DNA from: Schistosoma mansoni
Taxonomy: Eukaryota; Platyhelminthes; Trematoda; Strigeidida; Schistosomatidae
Direction: 5' to 3'
Length of the DNA stretch: 64,000 nt
Assembly (NCBI RefSeq): GCF_000237925.1
Contig: NW_017386042.1
Location: forward strand, 682,001-746,000
Position numbers and translations under genes: made by a program. This document shows positions 25,101 through 31,918 of this stretch, piece after piece (within the stretch, counting starts at the first letter, position 1; every line of letters begins with the position of its first letter). The notes under the pieces were generated by a model that was not told the origin of the DNA, searched no databases, and saw only the letters and a program-made list of their open reading frames with translations.

Positions 25101-26748
25101 CAGTGATTAGATATATATATATCCACTTCTCATGCATTATCCTCTAAAAGTCTAACAATCAAACTTGTATTGCGTATAGTTAGATAATGACTAGCAATGG
25201 AATTCAAGATGCGCGTTTCTTCCTATTCGTGACTCATTAGTTGGATGCATCTTAATCCAATNNNNNNNNNNNNNNNNNNNNNNNNNNNNNNNNNNNNNNN
25301 NNNNNNNNNNNNNNNNNNNNNNNNNNNNNNNNNNNNNNNNNNNNNNNNNNNNNNNNNNNNNNNNNNNNNNNNNNNNNNNNNNNNNNNNNNNNNNNNNNNN
25401 NNNNNNNNNNNNNNNNNNNNNNNNNNNNNNNNNNNNNNNNNNNNNNNNNNNNNNNNNNNNNTTTAACGGCTGTGTTCTGATTTATTGGAGTTGGGGAACA
25501 GTATTGGGGTCGAACTAGGATATCTGAATTTGGTCAATCGGTAGAATTGCGTGTAGTCCTATCGCAATACCACTCTATATTTCGCATTATAACAAACCGA
25601 TAAAGTGAAGTCTCGAAATTTGCAATCTATTGTTCCATATTAAACCTTACACAAACAACCGGATATCGCCCAAACTATTCTTGAATTTTATAGCTTATTG
25701 ATGAAGGCATTAATAAAATGTAATATTTCAAACAAGTTGAGCGGAAAGATAAACATAATGTCTTACATTACAGGTGTCAAATAGTTGACCCACTTTTGAT
25801 CTACAAAGGCGTCTAGTTTGATTGCAGAACATTTAAGCCACTAAAATTTGATTCAAGAGTCACATCAACCTTGAAAATTTTGTAACTATAAAAGCCTAAA
25901 TGTGAATAAAAAAATTACTTTTGACCTTCGCTACACACACTATGGTATACGGATGTCTATGGAGAGTTGAGTTTACTGATTAAGGTAGGTTTTGTGCTAA
26001 TGCAGCTTGTACACTCAAAATGGTGAATAATCAAAGGTTGCATATGCTCAAACCACCCAGTAAGCAATAGTGGTATTACGTGTAGAGTTAAACTTGAAGG
26101 ATCTAAATTAGTTGTTAATCTGTATTTACTAAGGCAACAAAAGTGACTGATGTCCAACCATTGTTTAGCCCTAAACACTTTAATTGTAATGAAGTAAAAC
26201 TGCGAAAGGAGCGATCAAATAATCTACTTTTTTGTCAATAAAAGATAGTTCTAGCTGGTGCGGATTACTGTGATAAGACTTTTAATTCATATTTTCACAA
26301 TGACCGTTATTTGTTGTCGTTACTTCGAATTCGCAAATCTTGTTGTGCCAAGGTCATTACGTGTTACCATTATTTACAGAACTTCCATCCCAATTTCGAG
26401 GCCTTGACTTGAATATCAGATAAAGTAATAGATCTTAAGACCAATTATCTACTGTATCGAGTTTTATTTACTGTTCATCCAACACCCTTCTAACAGCGTA
26501 GTACACTATCTCTCTCTGAACATTGTAATATGTGATCAGTAGCACTCTCTGATTTCTTTGGTGTAACGAGAAAAGCTAATGTATGAATGTAAATTTTGTA
26601 TTTCACAAGTACATTTCATTTTATGTATGCTCTTTTATTGTAGTTACAAAGTCATGATAAAGTGAAAAATCGCGTCTATCGACCACATGATGTAATGAGT
26701 CAAGAAGCCAAACTACTTCGGCAGTTGTACTACAATAGCACTTCGTAA
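1011..26748 (+). CDS. NitFhit: NitFhit: nitrilase-like domain fused to Fhit histidine-triad hydrolase (5' end missing)
   Basis: Eight exons join in one frame to 375 residues and a TAA: 1011-1145, 2447-2554, 3770-3943, 8807-9053, 12052-12165, 14827-15002, 18730-18798, 26644-26748. Residues 1-221 are nitrilase-like (catalytic Lys in YHKVHLF, catalytic Cys in CYDMRFPE, then [16 protein letters not shown] and [11 protein letters not shown]). Residues 222-375 match full-length Fhit ([52 protein letters not shown]). Family knowledge: Nit enzymes are amidases acting on deaminated glutathione; Fhit cleaves diadenosine polyphosphates; the two are fused in flies and nematodes. The phase-1 donor at 9053 fits the acceptor at 12052 exactly, so fusion here is strongly implied. 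The N-terminal part of Nit, with the catalytic Glu, is not found. All exons are open. Introns reach 7.8 kb and are full of transposons. Confidence 0.93.
1372..1880 (+). repeat. SINE-like retroposon (family S) with target-site duplication
   Basis: It starts at the family's common 5' end (CCCCAAATGxC) and ends in an A/T tail AATTAATAAATAA. The 9-base GTATTTAGT at 1363-1371 is repeated at 1881-1889, a target-site duplication from retrotransposition. The ORFs in it are not coding. The same family occurs at 31919-32251 (reverse), 42798-43323, 44060-44340, 45217-45735, 47588-48322 and 54884-55398. It lies in the first NitFhit intron. Confidence 0.88.
1890..2446. other. Intron sequence without recognisable features
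   Basis: AT-rich intron between two NitFhit exons. I see no coding match, repeat or RNA in it. Confidence 0.5.
2447..2554 (+). CDS. NitFhit: NitFhit exon: nitrilase strand before the catalytic cysteine
   Basis: Acceptor TTTTTGTAG, donor GCTATC/GTATGT, 36 codons, phase 0. It encodes [10 protein letters not shown] and [10 protein letters not shown], which lead directly into CYDMRFPE of the next exon, as in Nit1 ([12 protein letters not shown]). Confidence 0.93.
2555..3769. other. Intron without recognised elements
   Basis: About 1.2 kb of AT-rich intron. A 62-codon reverse-strand ORF at 3180-3368 has no recognisable similarity, and I do not call it. Confidence 0.5.
3770..3943 (+). CDS. NitFhit: NitFhit exon: nitrilase active-site cysteine
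   Basis: Acceptor TTTCTTTTTAG, donor CAG/GTACCC, 58 codons, phase 0. It begins [17 protein letters not shown] (nucleophilic Cys) and ends with [16 protein letters not shown], both near-invariant in the Nit branch of the nitrilase superfamily. Confidence 0.96.
4478..7495 (+). mobile_element. Degenerate near-full-length non-LTR retrotransposon (family A)
   Basis: The 5' end (about 4478) matches the start of the copy at 19490 (CTTGACGTGGTxGTCGG). Broken frames follow in order: endonuclease ([20 protein letters not shown] at about 5405), linker, then reverse transcriptase with [11 protein letters not shown] (about 6675), a [12 protein letters not shown] remnant and a HTDDIVLF catalytic remnant (about 6965), ending near 7495. 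Many stops and frameshifts: a dead copy. It lies in the NitFhit intron between 3943 and 8807. Confidence 0.85.
7520..8130 (-). mobile_element. Internally deleted RTE (SR2-like) fragment
   Basis: On the reverse strand, 8110-7802 reads as the linker between endonuclease and reverse transcriptase ([40 protein letters not shown]). It passes straight into C-terminal reverse-transcriptase sequence ([13 protein letters not shown] at about 7670-7640). The whole reverse-transcriptase core is missing, so this is a deleted relic. Confidence 0.7.
8131..8806. other. Intron sequence, no confident feature
   Basis: The region has short ORFs only. It may include repeat sequence next to the RTE fragment, but I recognise nothing. 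Confidence 0.4.
8807..9053 (+). CDS. NitFhit: NitFhit exon: end of the nitrilase domain
   Basis: Acceptor TTTTTGTGTACAG, donor GTAAGTG after 9053, 82 codons plus one base. It encodes [19 protein letters not shown] and the C-terminal RRFDLFP. It ends in phase 1, which matches the two-base start of the Fhit exon at 12052. Confidence 0.95.
9054..9558. other. Intron sequence before a scaffold gap
   Basis: AT-rich, with nothing recognised. 9559-9758 is 200 N. Confidence 0.5.
9759..9805. repeat. Perfect 23-bp-arm palindrome at a gap edge
   Basis: The arms 9759-9781 and 9783-9805 (CTTTCTTTGATTATGACC... and its exact complement) are separated by one base and begin at the last N of the gap. Such a fold-back at a gap edge may be genuine or an assembly artefact. 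Confidence 0.9.
10480..10833 (+). mobile_element. 3' end of a non-LTR retrotransposon
   Basis: The sequence resembles the 3' UTR at 120-345 (TTCTTCATAAAAA, TTTTTGGTTGTA, TTTTGGTCCCCAA) and ends in TATTAAATAAATAAG. The preceding 9806-10480 probably belongs to the same relic but has no readable frame. 10834-12051 shows nothing I recognise. Confidence 0.55.
12052..12165 (+). CDS. NitFhit: NitFhit exon: Fhit N-terminal strands
   Basis: Acceptor GCGAAAATAG, donor GGAC/GTATCC, length 114, phase 1 in and phase 1 out. It encodes [24 protein letters not shown] and PLVPG. The split codon C+AC restores the His of VPGH found in Fhit. Confidence 0.94.
12410..12800 (+). mobile_element. Non-LTR (family A) linker fragment
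   Basis: A broken frame resembles the region after the endonuclease in family A ([25 protein letters not shown]). It is immediately followed by an RTE fragment, so this is a composite of relics. Confidence 0.6.
12815..13190 (+). mobile_element. RTE (SR2-like) endonuclease fragment
   Basis: [15 protein letters not shown] and a later HxATW-like region correspond to the EEP endonuclease in the copy at 28939-29640 (NDLTILTGDLNAEVG). It carries stops and frameshifts. Confidence 0.65.
13208..13705 (-). mobile_element. Family A reverse-transcriptase C-terminal fragment
   Basis: The reverse strand is open to the gap: [78 protein letters not shown]. It is homologous to 31273-31880, and truncated by the 200-N gap at 13706. 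Confidence 0.82.
13906..14110. repeat. Two hammerhead-SINE fragments head to head
   Basis: On the - strand, 13906-13990 carries a tRNA-like segment (TGTGTTCGAACATTGC) followed by CTGAGGAGTGCCACAATAGG and AAGAAAC, a hammerhead core running into the gap. On the + strand, 13994-14110 carries CTGGGGAGTCCCACAATAGG and ACGGAAC followed by the SINE 3' body (TTTTCCATGGTGGTCTAGCTT). Both cores are damaged: stem II mismatched in the first; A to G in the CUGANGA box and GAAA changed to GGAA in the second. Confidence 0.75.
14111..14826. other. Intron sequence, nothing recognised
   Basis: AT-rich, with no open frame or repeat identified. Confidence 0.5.
14827..15002 (+). CDS. NitFhit: NitFhit exon: central Fhit region
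   Basis: The acceptor TTCAATATAG at 14826 is preferred over the nearer TAG at 14851 because it alone supplies [12 protein letters not shown], the counterpart of VLVCPLRPVERF in human Fhit, and fits the incoming phase 1. It ends VSMQDG-type sequence ([13 protein letters not shown]) at donor TCA/GTAAGT, phase 0. Confidence 0.94.
15003..16127. other. Intron sequence, nothing recognised
   Basis: About 1.1 kb of AT-rich sequence without a coding match. Confidence 0.5.
16128..16200 (+). repeat. Penelope-type terminal-repeat remnant with hairpin and hammerhead-like core
   Basis: A perfect 15-bp inverted repeat (16128-16142 with 16149-16163) overlaps a hammerhead-like arrangement. A CTTGAAAAAG box is followed by GCTTGG...CCAGGC as stem II, then GAAACGTTGG. 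The same order is seen at 18452-18490 (+) and 38757-38793 (-). Assignment to Penelope-like elements is from family knowledge; no polymerase is attached here. Confidence 0.55.
16250..16444 (-). repeat. LTR fragment related to the element at 63240-64000
   Basis: The reverse strand begins TGTGGTGTGAGTTACTTATA at 16444, matching the sequence just after the polypurine tract at about 63257 (TGTGGTGTGAGCTACTGATA). Similarity continues for roughly 190 bases. No internal region is attached, so it is a solo or partial LTR. Confidence 0.6.
17041..17420. repeat. Dispersed solo-LTR-like repeat, copy 1
   Basis: It shares blocks with 32456-32840: CAGCATTxAAxAGAAG, GAGGTCACATG, a TATA-like ATAAATATA, AACCTTGGAxTAAA, and a tail with AAGCGTTCAA. 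The TATA-like plus AATAAA-like layout suggests an LTR, but termini and target duplication were not found. The ORF at 17044-17262 on the reverse strand is not taken as a gene. Confidence 0.45.
17421..18451. other. Intron sequence, nothing recognised
   Basis: AT-rich sequence with no open frame of note. Confidence 0.5.
18452..18490 (+). ncRNA. Hammerhead-like motif of Penelope type
   Basis: CTGAAGA, then a 6-bp stem GTCCAG/CTGGAC, then GAATCGTT. This is the order of a minimal type I hammerhead (CUGANGA, stem II, GAAAC), but GAAAC is changed to GAATC here, so it is probably inactive. Confidence 0.5.
18730..18798 (+). CDS. NitFhit: NitFhit exon: histidine triad
   Basis: Acceptor TTATTATCAG, donor GCA/GTAAGT, 23 codons, phase 0. 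[20 protein letters not shown] holds the three His of the HIT motif. Confidence 0.97.
19194..19489 (+). repeat. 5' LTR, first part
   Basis: It matches 24455-24750 of the 3' LTR almost base for base and breaks off after CATTTAACG, where a non-LTR element is inserted. Confidence 0.92.
19824..21410 (+). CDS. Non-LTR retrotransposon endonuclease ORF (family A)
   Basis: This is the best preserved family A frame (528 codons). From about residue 128 it is an APE-type endonuclease: [64 protein letters not shown] and [12 protein letters not shown] carry the N, E, D, N, D and H positions expected of the EEP fold. Its job is target nicking for target-primed reverse transcription. A linker follows. The frame ends before the reverse transcriptase; related sequence ([13 protein letters not shown]) continues out of frame to about 21466. 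The copy is therefore incomplete. The upstream 120 codons have no recognised domain and may be 5' UTR. Confidence 0.8.
   Translation: MKNGANTSKIPHKKAVRDRPQADVPWALRSRSQVVKTNTNPTSFSGPSRNTLPRCGQPGSDTSPHTLNCTQDQVGRFQIPPTPNNSVISSTNPSHVLLSRRTARANDSRTQNVIPGLLKPRSKLHIGTFNVRTLCQIGQQASLARTLESYTIDVCCVSETRIQDPSSVIHLTAPNQNKVSSRYTLRVSGSPDAASRGLAGVGIALSPRAELALLDWIPVDSRLCAVRLNGSVRTRKDREIRRCLFVVSAYSPTDCSSDDIKDEFYRKLSDLLREARRSDVVIVAGDFNAQVGKLSEREGHLGGSYGVMAKRTDNGDRLLQLCSDNRLFLANTNFKHKEKHLLTWRPSNSSQRWTQLDHIAISHRWRGSIEDCRSFWGTCLDSDHALVRARICLRLTGRRKDTAGKPLRVLLNGRQAKNIFQEQLEKQLGSHVSCVHPEAAWNDIRKAVESAVISANKVNHNVREKQWISAASTALIDARKLIPPGSEHNEERSQLKRRLIRSLRNDREQWWVAKAREKNNLTILSKDG
21467..21629 (-). repeat. SM-alpha-type tRNA-derived SINE fragment
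   Basis: The reverse strand reads TCTCAGTAGCTGAGTGGATA with a Pol III A-box, then GGTACTGGGTTCGAGTCCCA with a B-box, then GAACATCAACTCTGAGATGC. This is the 5' part of a schistosome hammerhead SINE. It is cut by the 200-N gap at 21630-21829. Confidence 0.78.
22381..22512 (+). repeat. 5' LTR, second part
   Basis: It resumes at TAACGGCTGTGTTCTGATTT and ends CGCATTATAACA, matching the 3' LTR end at 24873. Confidence 0.92.
22513..22530 (+). other. Primer-binding region of the Boudicca-like element
   Basis: ATTTGGCGACGGAGATTT directly follows the LTR end. The TGGCG core is shared with the gag-only element at 58447-58425. Confidence 0.55.
22554..24437 (+). CDS. Gag-protease fused in frame to the integrase C-terminus (polymerase deleted)
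   Basis: One open frame of 627 codons. Residues 1-230 are a capsid-like gag. Residues 272-300 hold two zinc knuckles: [13 protein letters not shown] (spacing 2-3-4) and [14 protein letters not shown] (2-4-4). From about 355 comes an aspartic protease ([13 protein letters not shown], then LLGLDW). At about residue 474 the frame jumps to the tail of an integrase ([35 protein letters not shown]), a module known in Ty3/gypsy integrases. Reverse transcriptase, RNase H and the integrase zinc and catalytic domains are absent. An autonomous relative would be about twice as long. The reading frame survives the deletion, so this looks like a non-autonomous derivative rather than random decay. Confidence 0.88.
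   Translation: MDPVKLEELFKQQLKLMEMLTQTQISSRVSCTPTIPQSVDGITSGISEFLYDPDANITFDTWFRRYEDLFKVDLADRDDSWKVRLLLRKLGPSELDKYCNYILPQNPRDRSFDATVQTLSQLFGDHHSLFNTRYRCLKLVMNESDDFLTHVGIVNRECERFKLKSLTDDQFKSLVFICSLQSPKFSDIRTRLLNRLEQDPTLTLNAIADEYQRIVNLQRDTTLVQSGGQGGSEVHAVQRQNKSPRSTTCGPTKASAPSFSNHSRPVHKKPTSPCWHCGAWHYVKFCPFKQQLCDRCHKVGHKSGFCQSHRPNSRRNEQTQHRYPKKPVPSSGSLAAVFHTHAATRRKFLTLSINGQPVRLQLDTASDITILSKETWRTLGQPPIKPSSQTAVSACGGHLRLHGELNCCISFRDTTFNGTCYITKSPLNLLGLDWFEELGLANLPISTICNQVQTPATTQQHATDLQNRFIELLQPGRKLRTIHSAMTPRRVAQQSPHMKNTRIPYEVGAKVYVRDYRHGYDRWIEGEVAKRQGKVMYEVRVNKEIWTRHHNQLRPRESKEKVEVTKRIPLDLLLDTFQLPPIPTTEATQSSNQAEHSSSSRSLPRRRSARKRRIPKNFQVNPRLRRY
24455..24873 (+). repeat. 3' LTR of the Boudicca-like element
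   Basis: A 419-bp LTR, TGTTAGGATATTCAC to CGCATTATAACA. It contains a TATAAATA-like promoter (about 24681) after a CCATTGGTTAC box. Its first 200 bases also hold a spurious ORF. Confidence 0.92.
25202..25261 (-). ncRNA. SM-alpha hammerhead ribozyme remnant
   Basis: The reverse strand reads CATCCAACTAATGAGTCACG, then AATAGGAAGAAACGCGC: a hammerhead core with G to A in the CUGAUGA box and a weakened stem II. Probably inactive. It is cut by the gap at 25262-25461. Nothing is recognised in 24874-25201. Confidence 0.65.
25462..25594 (+). repeat. 3' part of a second Boudicca-like LTR
   Basis: It runs from TTTAACGGCTGTG to CGCATTATAACA, matching 24747-24873. The rest is hidden by the upstream gap. 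Solo LTR or full element cannot be decided. Confidence 0.85.
25595..26643. other. Last part of the final NitFhit intron, nothing recognised
   Basis: AT-rich sequence. The 73-codon reverse ORF at 25957-26178 has no recognisable similarity. Confidence 0.5.
26644..26748 (+). CDS. NitFhit: NitFhit terminal exon
   Basis: Acceptor CTTTTATTGTAG, then 34 codons and [13 protein letters not shown] and [13 protein letters not shown] correspond to the Fhit C-terminus (EAxxLR). Confidence 0.93.
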   Translation, partial: LQSHDKVKNRVYRPHDVMSQEAKLLRQLYYNSTS

Positions 26749-27191
26749 CGTTCATCGAACCGCTAATATTCTTCTTCCTTCTATCTTACCTTGTACCTCG
26801 TTCATTCCTTTGTTCTGTTTTAATTTTCACGTTCATGTTACTTATTCATTGATTATTTGTTATAGATGTTATGTAGTGCTTGTTGTCTATATTACCTTTC
26901 CAACTGCCATTTCTTATTTTTACTATTTTTGATGCCTACTAATTAGGTGTGGTAACTCGAAAGCATACTTCGTTTGGAAGCGAGATTGTTGTTGTAGTTG
27001 TAGTTGTTTTCCTCTTTTACGAACATTTTGTTTGTTGCTGGTTTTTGATTTGGAATTCAATTTCATTGAAACCAATTTCATAATCATTCATATTCTTTTG
27101 AGGAAATGTATTTCTCGTGCCAAAAATGCAAACCTTTCAGTCTCAATTTCTTAAAGGTGGAATGTTTCAGTTGATTTTTGAGGAATCCTAA

Positions 27192-27197
27192 AATAAA
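27192..27197 (+). terminator. Candidate polyadenylation signal for NitFhit
   Basis: The first AATAAA after the stop codon that I found, about 445 bases downstream. Confidence 0.35.
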
Positions 27198-27305
27198 TCA
27201 AAAAACGTAGATCGGTGAAAATATACCTAGAAACAAATACATGAAGTGAAAAAATTGGCAAAGCGAACCTGTGAGAAAATTTACTAAAGAGAGTGTGAAA
27301 ATGGG

Positions 27306-28083
27306 TAGTGTTGAGGAGCGATTGGTGTTGTGTTTGTTGTTGTCGAGTGGTGGTTGTGTTGACGGAGATGATTAATTTGCAAATGGATGAGTGGGAGTGA
27401 GGTGTTGTTTTGTGGTAGGGTTGGTGGACTGTGAGTTGGTCGGTCTAACCGTCACGGTTTTACTCTTGTGATTTGTTGCATGGTAAGAACCGTCGACCAA
27501 GAATCGAAGTTTTCTTTGGCAGCCCTACACACGGGGCTAATATCAGTTGCACAACAGAATGGTGGTCGGATGTGTTGGGTGCAAGACGCCTGATCACAAA
27601 CACCAATCGAATCGTGATAAGTCTGCAACACACAATCAAACAAACACAGATCCACTCACAGTCAATCAGTCAGTCAGGCATTCAGTTACTCAGTCAGTCA
27701 ATCGCTCACTCACACGGTTGATTCAGTGTGTTTCACAATGGGTTTCGTGTGAATGAGGCTAGTTGACGTTACTTGTCTACTGATAAATCGTGGTTGTGAG
27801 TAGTGTGTGTAGTGCAGTGGTTATTGTTGAGATCGGTGTTAGTGTCTGGTGTATTGTGGTTTCTCAGTGGTTGTCAGTAGGCGTGTATACATGGAGTAGT
27901 GTTGAATGTAGTGTTGAGGAGCGATTGGTGTTGTGTTTGTTGTTGTCGAGTGGTGGTTGTGTTGACGGAGATGATTAATTTGCAAATGGATGAGTGGGAG
28001 TGAGGTGTTGTTTTGTGGTAGGGTTGGTGGACTGTGAGTTGGTCGGTCTAACCGTCACGGTTTTACTCTTGTGATTTGTTGCA
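27306..28083. repeat. Long tandem repeat, period 603 bp
   Basis: 27306-27480 and 27909-28083 appear identical over 175 bases (GTGTTGAGGAGCGATTGGTG ... GTGATTTGTTGCA). The second copy runs into the 200-N gap at 28084-28283, so the array may be longer. The unit is GT-rich on this strand and holds a TCAG/TCAA-rich section at about 27650-27715. Confidence 0.85.
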
Positions 28084-28283
28084 NNNNNNNNNNNNNNNNN
28101 NNNNNNNNNNNNNNNNNNNNNNNNNNNNNNNNNNNNNNNNNNNNNNNNNNNNNNNNNNNNNNNNNNNNNNNNNNNNNNNNNNNNNNNNNNNNNNNNNNNN
28201 NNNNNNNNNNNNNNNNNNNNNNNNNNNNNNNNNNNNNNNNNNNNNNNNNNNNNNNNNNNNNNNNNNNNNNNNNNNNNNNNNNN

Positions 28284-28655
28284 CCTAAAACTACAATTAT
28301 GACAATAAATATGATTATTAACAAATGCTTAGCATACTTAGTTTGTGAAGTCTAGATATATGTTCGAAACATAACCGAAATCATGATTAAAAAATGAATA
28401 GTGTGTAAATAAACATAGTTAAAATCGATGTGTATTTATTTACTAGAAGGTAGATAGTTCAGAGATTATGTAAAGATAATGGAATTAATGAGTGATTGGG
28501 TAATCGCTCAACATGGTAAAATTGACATACGCGCACATTATTAAGATTGTTAGAGGTGATTATCAGAAGACGAAATAAAAACAAGGATAAAAGGTTAGGG
28601 ATAGGGTTGGTAAAAAGGTTAAAAGTTAAAATTATTAAATGTTATTAGATGAAAC
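28284..28655. other. Intergenic, nothing recognised
   Basis: AT-rich sequence after the gap, with no open frame of note. Confidence 0.5.
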
Positions 28656-28659
28656 CCAA

Positions 28660-30857
28660 CTCCGCCTGTAACTCTTCTAGAGTAACTGCCGGTCCCAGGC
28701 CCGGGTAAAGGATGAGGGTTGGGCATGGGGTTAGCGACCCCATCCCATAGAAAACTAACTCGCTAAAAACACGATAACCAGAAAAAATAACTCAAACCAT
28801 TTAAACTCTGCCCTGGAAGTTGAAAAAAGAATTATGACGCCTCATGATAAAAGCCGAGATCCTTCGGAAGTCACGAGGCCGAAGTCCCGTCTAACAACCA
28901 GAGCAACAATTGTTATAGGTACATGAAACGTCCGGACAATGTGGGAGACTGGGAAGGTCAGTCAAATAGCAATTGAAATGAGAAAATACAAATTGGCAAT
29001 ACTTGAAGTCAGCGAAACCCATTGGACACAAGCTGGACAACAAAGGCTAGATACGGGAGAGATGCTGCTGTACTCTGTTCACGAAGAGGAAAATGCTCCA
29101 TGCACTCAGGGAGTTGCTCTAATGTTGTCCAGAGAAGCACGAAATGCACTTGCAGGATGGGAATCTCATGGATCCAGGATATTCAAAACATCATTCAAAA
29201 CAAAGAAGGAGGGGATCACAATGAGTGTTATGCACCCACAAATGATAGCAACGACGATGATAAAGATCAGTTCTAATCGAGACTGCAATCAATCATAGCA
29301 AAGTGCTCAAGAAACGACCTCACCATCCTGACGGGAGATCTAAATGCTGAAGTCGGAGTGGAAAACACAGGATACGAAGATATAATTGGACGTCATGGAC
29401 CAGGAGAGAGAAATGAAAATGGGGAAAGATTTGCAATCCTATGTGCATTCAACAAATTGGTAGTAGGCGGCACAATATTTCCACGCAAACTCCTACACAA
29501 AGCTACATGGATCTCGCCGGACCACACCACAGAGAACCACGTAGATCATATTTGTATCAGCAAAAAATCCGAAGGATAATGGAAGATGTGAGAACCAGGA
29601 GAGGAACTGACATGACTTCAGATCACCATCCGGTTGTGGCCAAGATGAAACTGAAGCTAAAGAAACACTGGACAATCGGGGAACAGCATTTCAAAGGTTC
29701 AATAATCTTTTCTTCGAGATACTAACAAGCTCAACCAATTCAACATAACTTTCAACAACATGTTTCAAGCTTTACAGTATCTACTGAAAGAACAAGAAAC
29801 TACGATGGAGTACAACTGGAAGGGGATCAAAGAAGCACTAACTTCAACGTGTCAGGAGGTTCTGGGTCGCAAGAAACATCATCATAAGCAGTGGATCTCT
29901 ATGGGAACCCTGGACAAGATTGAAGAAAGGAAGAACGAGAAGACAGCAATTAACAACAGTCGAACACGAGCAGAGAAAATCAAGGTGCAAGTAGAGTGAG
30001 CAGAAGCAAACAGGCAAGTGAAGAATAGCATTAAAGCCGGCAAGCAGAAATACACGGGAAACCTAGCAACGATGGCGCGAAAAGCTGCAAGAGAAGGGAA
30101 TATGAAACAACTATATGATACAACGAAGAAACTGGCAGGGAGATATAGTGAACCAGAGACCAATCAAGGACAAAGAAGGAAAGACAATCGCAGAGACTGA
30201 AGAACAGAGGAAAAGATGGGCAGAATACTTCGAGGAACTGCTGAATAGGCCCGCTCCATTAAATCCACCGGACATCAAAGCAGCACACACAGACCTTCCA
30301 ATAGATGTCGCCCCACCAACGATCGAAGAAGTCAAGATGCCCATCAGACATATCAAGAGCGGGAAAACAGCAGGACCTGAAAATATACAAGCTGAAGCGC
30401 TGAAGTCAGACATTGAAGTAACTACAAACATGCTTCACCTTATCAAGAAGATTTGGGAGGAGGAACAAAGGCCGACGAACTGGAAAGAAGGATACCTCAT
30501 CAAGATACCAAAGAAAGGAGATCTGAGCAAATGTGAGAATTACAGAGGCATCAGTTTGTTGTCAGTACCAGGAAGAGTTTTCAACAGAGTGTTGCTGAAC
30601 CGGATGAAAGACGCAGTAGACGCCCAACTTCGAGATCAACAGGCTGGATTCCGTAAGGATCGATCGTGCACAGACCAAATTGCGTCACTACGGATCATCG
30701 TTGAACAATCAGTTAAGTGGAATTCGTCGCTATACATCAACTTCATTGACTATGAGAAGGCGTTTGACAGTGTGGACCGGAGAACATTATGGAACCTTCT
30801 TCGACACTATGGAGTTCCTGAGATTGTCAACATTATCCAGAACCCATACGACGGACT
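28660..30857 (+). mobile_element. RTE non-LTR retrotransposon (SR2-like), 3' truncated and interrupted
   Basis: 5' UTR from about 28660, then an APE-type endonuclease in broken frames (MWETGKVSQIAIEMRKYKLA, VSETHWTQAGQQ, NDLTILTGDLNAEVG, TTENHVDHICIS, TSDHHPVVAKMKLKLKKHW; 28939-29690). A lysine-rich linker (29760-30200) and a reverse transcriptase follow. At 30857, just after YDGL, it is cut by an inverted family A copy. Confidence 0.88.
30115..30857 (+). pseudogene. RTE reverse transcriptase, N-terminal half
   Basis: Open from about 30190: TIEEVKMPIRHIKSGKTAGP, SKCENYRGISLLSVPGRVF, QAGFRKDRSCTDQIASLRII, YINFIDYEKAFDSVDRRTLW. These are RT blocks 0-3 including the first catalytic Asp (FIDYEKAFDSV). 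The block with the second Asp pair is missing because of the insertion at 30858. It therefore cannot make an active polymerase. Confidence 0.88.
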
Positions 30858-31880
30858 ACAGTCAGTCAGTCAGTTACAACATAGAACTTCGTACGTACGT
30901 ACATCAGTTCGAGTTGCCATACCACATTAACACAGAGATGCAGTTGTCGATTCGAATCCCATAGTGGTAGAAGTAGTAAGAGTATAAGCAGTAATCGGAA
31001 AGATTAGGGTCTGAAGATGTTATTGAAGGAGTATAATCCAGTGAAATAAATTTGAAAAGCGAAAATAATAGAAACATGAAGAATTCAGAAGATTAGAATT
31101 TGAGAGAACACAAAGAGTGGATGCACCATCACCATTGCAAACGATTTTGAGCCATGTCATTCAAGGTCTCTAACCATCGATTGCCATCATATCGCGGATC
31201 CCAACCAGGTAGTCTACACCTACAAGCATGGCTCAGTTCACTTCTCAGTGACTTCATGGTTTTGTGCCACGTTTAGGTCTGGCCGCCCCTAGCTTTCTTC
31301 CGACCTACTTCTACACCATAAAACATTGCACGTCGGGGCAGTCGGTGGTTGGGTATAGGATACACGTGTCCCAGCCATCTCAACTGATGAAGTTTCACTA
31401 CTTCACTAATCGATTTGCCATCCTTACCTAGTACCCGTTTCCTAACAACTACATTGCTTACCCGGTGGTCCCAGGATATACGAGCAATGCTTCGAAGATA
31501 CCTATGATCGAATACTAGTAGCCTACGAATATCCTCTACTCTTATCGGCCATGTTTCACTGCCATAAAGTAGGACGGAACGGACTGCTGCACAGTAAACC
31601 CGTCCTTTGGTTGCTAGACGGATATCTCGCGTACGCCATAAATGACGCAAGTTAGCGAAAGCTAGCCGAGCCTTCTGTATCCGTGCTGAGATTTCGTCAC
31701 AAACCAGACCACAAGAACTGATGAGACTCCCAAGATAAGTGGAGCGGTCAACACGCTCAACAACTTCACTCCCTATCATTAGTTCAGGTGCCGATGCAAC
31801 CCAATCCTGAATTAACATTTTGCACTTCGAGGGGGAGAATCCCATCCCGAACATGCCTGCATAGTTGCTTATAGTAGTCA
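30858..31880 (-). mobile_element. Family A non-LTR 3' fragment inserted in the RTE copy
   Basis: Read on the reverse strand from 31880: [89 protein letters not shown] (31273). The 3' UTR then ends in a TGAC-type tail at 30858. The ORF is fairly intact, so the insertion is younger than most copies here. Confidence 0.85.
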
Positions 31881-31918
31881 GCCGGGAAGTGATATTAGCC
31901 CTCATACCCGTAACTGCA

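Noticed and set aside
27650-27715. CRISPR-like or other short regular array (TCAGTCAGTCA...)
   Set aside because: Simple TCAG/TCAA-rich low-complexity sequence in a eukaryotic repeat unit, with no spacers.
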